From positions 20,886,304 to 20,950,303 of the forward strand of contig OZ234496.1 of NCBI GenBank assembly GCA_965153455.1: a stretch of DNA of 64,000 nucleotides. Direction: 5' to 3'. The stretch is from Sphagnum compactum. Lineage: Eukaryota; Bryophyta; Sphagnopsida; Sphagnales. A program made the position numbers and the translations under genes. The notes under the pieces were generated by a model. It worked only from the letters and a program-made list of their open reading frames with translations, was not told where the DNA came from and did no database searches. Positions 59,200-64,000 of the stretch are shown here, in pieces. The stretch's first letter is position 1. Each line of letters opens with the position of its first letter.

Positions 59200-60730
59200 G
59201 GGGATTTTTTTTTTGAATTAGAAAAATTTGTCATCCGTCTCGTCATCCATCCATCCAAATTCCTCATCCCTGAAGAAGAAGATGGAAGAGGAGGAGGAAG
59301 GAGGAGGACGAATGGCGACACCAGCAATATCACAGTGACCGAAGGTCGCGGGTACCCACTAGTTCCATATGAAGTGAACTAAATAGCATTCCTAGAACAT
59401 GTCCTTCAAATCAAGGCTTCCCTATTTTAATGATCAAAGTTTAAAAGAAGTTTCTACCAAACACGGTTATTGTCACAATTATGCAATTTTCTATTTGTCT
59501 AGGTACTTGTTGTCTAGTTTTTTCTCCTTTGCTCAAACCATATTGTATGTATTGTATTATGGACCTTTTCATTTGTTTACTTCGTGGCCATGCATTCATT
59601 CTCCTCCATTCTAAACAACATGGAAGCCCACTACCTATTGTTAGTCAAACAAGCTAGGCAAGCCATGTTGCATGTGTTTCTCTAACATGTTTCAAAATCT
59701 AGGGAATTGCATAAGGAACTTTTTCCGAGGATCTTTGTGTGGTTAAGGCCCATTCGATAGTGGGTAGCCCCTAACATTGGGCACAAAAACTCACAAAGTT
59801 TTGAAATCATTCAACTTTGTTAGGTGAAAACATGTTAATGTATACAAATTTGTGGACCCCATTTTTTCAAAAATAGAATAATCATATAATAAATTTTAAT
59901 ATAAAAACTTTGAAATAATGTAGTACCTTGGCCATTTCAACACATGTCCATCGAATAATTAATTAATTTTCAAATATTCATTTGAACAAATGGAATATTT
60001 TTGAAGATTCATTATTTTCCTTCACAAAATGTTGTGATTTAGATTTTTTTTTAATTTTAAGATTAATTTAATTAATGTCAAACTCACCAACATACAAATG
60101 TATTATCTATCACGATGATCAATATGACGATGTTTTTTAACATTGTTTTAATCATATTATGTTTCACATTCTTGCTATGCATTTTAATAATTTTCTTAAA
60201 ATGCAAGTAGACTATAGGTGTCCATAATGGTTTCAAGTAAATGAAATTAAAATTTTAATTAGACTTTTGGTAATTTCAAGTTGACGGTGCACTAACATAT
60301 ATTAATTATTGAAAAAATTTCATATCAAAGATCAGACTTTATCAAATCTTTAACATAAAAGTAGGTTTTAGCTCAAACTTACCAATCGGTTAAAAGCCTA
60401 TTCATCATTTATATTTCTATATTACTTAAAGTTTTTGAAAGTTGGTATTGAACTCACCACAAACTTAATGGAATGCATTATGATATCATAATGAAACTTT
60501 TTAAAAATTTGAATATACTTTTTACATGTATGTCAAAAAGACAAGACTAAAAGTTTTGAATAAGCTTTTGTTTTGCTTTACTTTATCATGATTTCACCCA
60601 TTGAATCCTCCCCAAATTTCCTTATTCACTACTCTACTTCATAATCCCCCAATTTTGCTCATTCCCTGAACTTCCCATTCTCAACTTCTTTTAATTTTCA
60701 TTTGCCAAAATTTTGTTAGTGAATCACATC
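59200..60730. other. Intergenic DNA, no gene seen
   Basis: A purine-rich patch (GAAGAAGAAGATGGAAGAGG-like) lies near 59270-59310, followed by AT-rich DNA. No supported gene. Confidence 0.45.
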
Positions 60731-60736
60731 AATCTA

Positions 60737-61520
60737 TCAATTAATATGAATAAACACCATTTGTGGTGTCCCAACAACTTTAGTATTTACTGGTGATAAT
60801 TTCGAACTCCTATTCAAGTTTCCTCTTGCCAAAAATCTACTTGATCCACAACTCACATTTATTGCAGATTTAATAACCAATCCCCTTTTGACAACATTTC
60901 TGCTATGCACAACAACCATTTCCACTCTTATGGTTATTATGAGCACATTGAATGATTAAATAACTTTTATCCTAGCAAGTTGTTTGGGTTTCAACAATTA
61001 TAGCTTTTTACATTCTTAGTGAAGTTGTGTTCATTCAAGTCTGAGAATGTTCCATTTCATGGTTACCCATTGGTAATTTTTGTGGTGTAGAATGTGGATG
61101 TGAATACATCTTTGGTTTTCTCCTCCTGAACTGAATGGATGGACGAATCTATCGATTCTATGGTCCTAATTGGTTTCCCAATTCCATGCTTCTCAATCTA
61201 TTTTAGACTATAGGAATTTTTGGTTTTTGTTCTTGTGGTTGATCCATTAATATTTTTGCCACAATTTGTAACTCCACATGTTTAGGAGTACTTGCTTTGA
61301 TGTGGAAACGCACAAAAGGACAATCCATAATTGCATGTCCTTCTTGTTCATAGAATGCATGAACTTTTGAAAATAATCTAACTACCTCCAAATCCAAAGA
61401 TTCATCCATTTTTTGAAGATCCCGAATCCATACTTCACACCATACCACCTTTTGTGGTAGAAACAACCTATGCCCTATAAGTTTTTCCTTTGTTTTGAGA
61501 ACGCGTCTGTCCAACATCAG
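60737..61520 (-). pseudogene. Retroelement gag-like zinc-knuckle relic
   Basis: The minus-strand frame 61517-61203 reads LPQKVVWCEVWIRDLQKMDE, then VHAFYEQEGHAIMDCPFV. The spacing of EQEGHAIMDCP matches a CCHC knuckle (C-x2-C-x4-H-x4-C), but the first two cysteines are replaced (His and Tyr). Further left, to 60737, more minus-strand relic frames occur. Known: CCHC knuckles bind RNA in retroelement Gag and similar proteins. Inference: a decayed LTR-element gag; no reverse transcriptase was found in the window. Confidence 0.5.
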
Positions 61521-61559
61521 ATATTGATATGGGGTTTTTATAAGCCTTACACACTCCTC

Positions 61560-63400
61560 TCCATTTTCAAAATTGTCTTATGTTTGTCTTTTAGTGATTT
61601 AACAATTAGCCTCCAAGTCTATTTTTTATTGTAAACTCTAGGTCACCATTTAATTCATCTTATTTTACGGTGTTTTATTTTTAGAGTTTATACATCATTT
61701 TGTAGTCCTTACGGTGTCAACCACTTAGAATTTTAATATTTTTTTACATACCCTCTTAAATTTAGTGTCGTAACCCTAACAGTGGATTCACGATGAAGTG
61801 TGAAGTGCAGAGCCCCATGAGGCCGAGAATGTGCTTAAGTGTGAAACACATTCTCACAAATGGGGGAGAGTGCAAGGGCTAAAGCCTAATGATTTCCGAA
61901 TGCACTTCCATTTTGGGAATTACACTCATGTGGGAATTGCGAATGTTTTAAACTTTAGTTAGAAAGGCAAACAAACAACAAATTGAGCCTCATGACACCA
62001 TTAGAAAGGTCTTGAAGCATACATGCTTAAAGTGCCTTTGCATTGTTCATTTAGACTTGATTTGCATGAGTTATGATCAAAAGAAGGTGTGAGAATCAAA
62101 TTGAGAATTTGACTTCCGATCATAAATCCCTTGAAAGCAAGGGTCAAATTAGGTCCAATTAAAGTGTGTTATACACCATTAGAAAAAAAAAATTGGTAAC
62201 TAAAAGATATTGCCCTCGTTTTCTCAAAACAAACTTGATTTCAAAAAAATATAAAGGACCAAAGTTTTGGGACAACAAAAGTCCCAATTTTGGGACTCCC
62301 ACTTAAGAGTCCCGGGGAAAACTGACATTTGAACGTAATCCCCACAGAAAGGCACATAATATATTATAAGGAAAAGAATGATGCCTCCTTCTAAAGGTTG
62401 TGAGCCATGTAAAGTTTGTGTTTAAGGTTGTCCCTACTAAATTCATCACACCACTTCCATTCAATTTTCACTAACCGCCTTCTTTTCTTGGTTATGTAGG
62501 TTGACTTCATTTTGAACTTTCACTTATGAAGCCGTTCTAATGTCATTTTGGAGCTCTAACACACCTTCTTACCTTCAAAATGCTTCAAGTGAAAGAATGT
62601 GCCCCAACTCTTTTTTTCTTTTGTTGTTTCACTTTGGGACCCACCTTTAAGTCTCTTGAGGAGTTGGAAGCGTGACATTTTGAATTGAAAAACAAAACCA
62701 TTCATTTGAACACTATCATTTACAATATTATAACATAAATTAAAAAAAACCTTATCATTATTATAAAAGAACAAAAGAAAAAAATTCCCACAAGATGGTC
62801 ACCAAATGGTAGAAATGAATTTAGTTCTTGTAAAATTATTCCATTATACTATGATAACAAATTTGCATTACCATATGCACATTCATAATTTTTGTTTTGA
62901 TTTTAAACGCACCTAACATTACAATTCATTAAAACATTAGATTAATACTTATTTTACACAACTAGAATTTGCAATGTAATATATAGTGTAAAAAAATCTA
63001 GAAACAAGATTTGAATTCATTTCATTAGATTTTGATGCCACAAAAATTCCCACAACAATATGGATATGTAAATTACTACAAAGCTTTATAGTTTTCTATT
63101 TTGATGAAACTCAATCATAATTACCATAAAATTTCATGTTTTTTTAAAGGAAATCTAAACAATAAAATAAAATTTGTGATATTTCAAAATAGGATCTGTG
63201 GTTTTTTACTATAAAATACCTACAACTATTCTTCCTTTTCCCAAAAAAATGTATAAGAATGAAGTCTTTTGCTCAAAAAGTCCCATCTTTAAGCAGTCCT
63301 TGGTCACATCATCATAATTCAAAACCAACAAGAATTCAACATTCAAATTTGCAATGTTCCATGATCAGTTCCTATTCTAAATGCCTTGTGTGTCCAAAAC
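61560..63400. other. Intergenic DNA, no gene seen
   Basis: Mixed AT-rich DNA with no recognised gene. The patch at 61790-62660 is less AT-rich and resembles a non-coding retroelement fragment (for example AAGTGTGTTATACACCATTA), but no LTR pair can be shown. Confidence 0.4.
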
Positions 63401-63403
63401 CAT

Positions 63404-64000
63404 CTAAGTATCATCTACCCCTGCTGACTTAAATTTCCCCGAAAGCCATGTGTTTTTGAACTTCTCGCACAACTCATCAAATCTACCCTCCCAAATATAC
63501 ACTACCTTTAGGTTTTTGAGGTTCTTCAAAGTATCAGGCAAGCTATTAATATTTGTGCAGTTTAAATTCAATATTTGCAACTTGGGCATAGCACCATCTT
63601 CCACCTTCGAGAACTCAACTAATCCAGATTTAGAACAGTCCAGTTTTTTCAAACTTGGAAAGGCATCTGATGATGTGAATGAATCTGGAAGCTTCTTGAT
63701 TGATCTACACCGGCTAATTTCTAAAGTTGACAGCAACCTCAGAGTGTTCAATGCTGGAAGACTTTCCAAGGAGGACATAGTATCCAATGTGAGCACCTTG
63801 AGTTTTGAAAACAATGTGATGACTGATGGTAGAATTTTGATCCGTTCACAATAAGCTAAGGAAAATTCTTCAAGATGCCTCATTGATTGGATGGCATCTG
63901 GCAACGTTTCTAATTTTTCAAAGTCTCGAATTTCTAATGACTTTAATTTCACCAACTTTGATATCAACTTCGATAGTTCGTCACATTGCTCCAATGTCTC
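63404..64000 (-). CDS. Leucine-rich-repeat protein, C-terminal end (NLR-like; partial)
   Basis: The minus-strand frame is open from the right edge (64000) to a TGA ending at 63404 (198 codons visible). It contains about seven LRR units of 23-25 residues, for example LVKLKSLEIRDFEKLETLPD, MRHLEEFSLAYCERIKILPS, LRLLSTLEISRCRSIKKLPD and LQILNLNCTNINSLPDTLKN. The repeated L-x-x-L-x-L-x-x-C and LP endings are typical of plant intracellular immune receptors (TNL/CNL). The end is a short charged tail (KFKSAGVDDT). Such LRRs sense effectors or guard host proteins. The NB-ARC part would lie right of the window, so NLR status is inference. The TTG at 63994 is not a start; the frame simply enters from outside. 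Confidence 0.85.
   Translation of the reverse strand, partial: ETLEQCDELSKLISKLVKLKSLEIRDFEKLETLPDAIQSMRHLEEFSLAYCERIKILPSVITLFSKLKVLTLDTMSSLESLPALNTLRLLSTLEISRCRSIKKLPDSFTSSDAFPSLKKLDCSKSGLVEFSKVEDGAMPKLQILNLNCTNINSLPDTLKNLKNLKVVYIWEGRFDELCEKFKNTWLSGKFKSAGVDDT

Noticed and set aside
58818-59382. Pro/Gly/Arg-rich open frames in the GC island
   Set aside because: Several overlapping frames on both strands arise from GC-rich repeats; not credible genes.
63450-63854. 134-codon plus-strand open frame
   Set aside because: Antisense shadow of the LRR coding frame.

Overview
This window is nuclear DNA from a land plant. The evidence is a plant-type SULTR sulfate transporter gene with 12 GT-AG introns, the end of an NLR-type leucine-rich-repeat gene, a decayed DYW-class PPR gene, TTTAGGG-type telomere-like repeats and PIF/Harbinger-like MITEs. 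Only three credible functional genes occur in 64 kb, and the intergenic DNA is very AT-rich and full of decayed repeats. That fits a large, repeat-rich genome such as a gymnosperm, fern, lycophyte or large-genome bryophyte; I cannot narrow it further from sequence alone.

Left part (1-13.5 kb), the gene-bearing part: (i) on the minus strand, the first exons of a membrane-anchored protein that runs off the left edge (possibly a BODYGUARD-like alpha/beta hydrolase); (ii) on the minus strand, a complete sulfate transporter (ATG at 10982, stop at 6478, 13 exons, 683 codons, all splice phases consistent). Two PIF/Harbinger-like MITEs with TIRs and 3-bp TSDs lie between the two genes.

Middle part (13.5-30 kb): AT-rich, gene-poor DNA with a minisatellite (about 18-18.8 kb), a small array of degenerate palindromes (19.85-20.1 kb), a 129-bp near-perfect foldback (23.86-23.98 kb) and about 2 kb of degenerate telomere-like repeats with a higher-order period (26.7-28.7 kb).

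30.8-42.3 kb: the most interesting block. An array of about 16 copies of a 24-30 bp palindrome (core CCTAGYGGCCGCTAGG), spaced about 50 bp apart, sits between divergent decayed coding regions. To its right on the plus strand lie a decayed protein with a ParB/sulfiredoxin-like segment, then a decayed protein with the motifs IIHDKM and GHTHEDID (a putative transposase-like family, DUF7869-like as I recall it), then two separate FCP1/NIF-like phosphatase relics. Solo copies and a mini-array of the same palindrome recur through the block. I interpret it as the corpse of a large, complex mobile element that may be undescribed.

42.3-64 kb: simple-sequence derived tandem repeats, the PPR-DYW relic (44.0-44.7 kb), a third MITE (45.2-45.6 kb), long AT-rich stretches with nothing recognisable, a GC-rich island of palindromic and tandem modules (58.65-59.2 kb), a gag-like zinc-knuckle relic (60.7-61.5 kb) and, at the right edge on the minus strand, the C-terminal end of an LRR protein.
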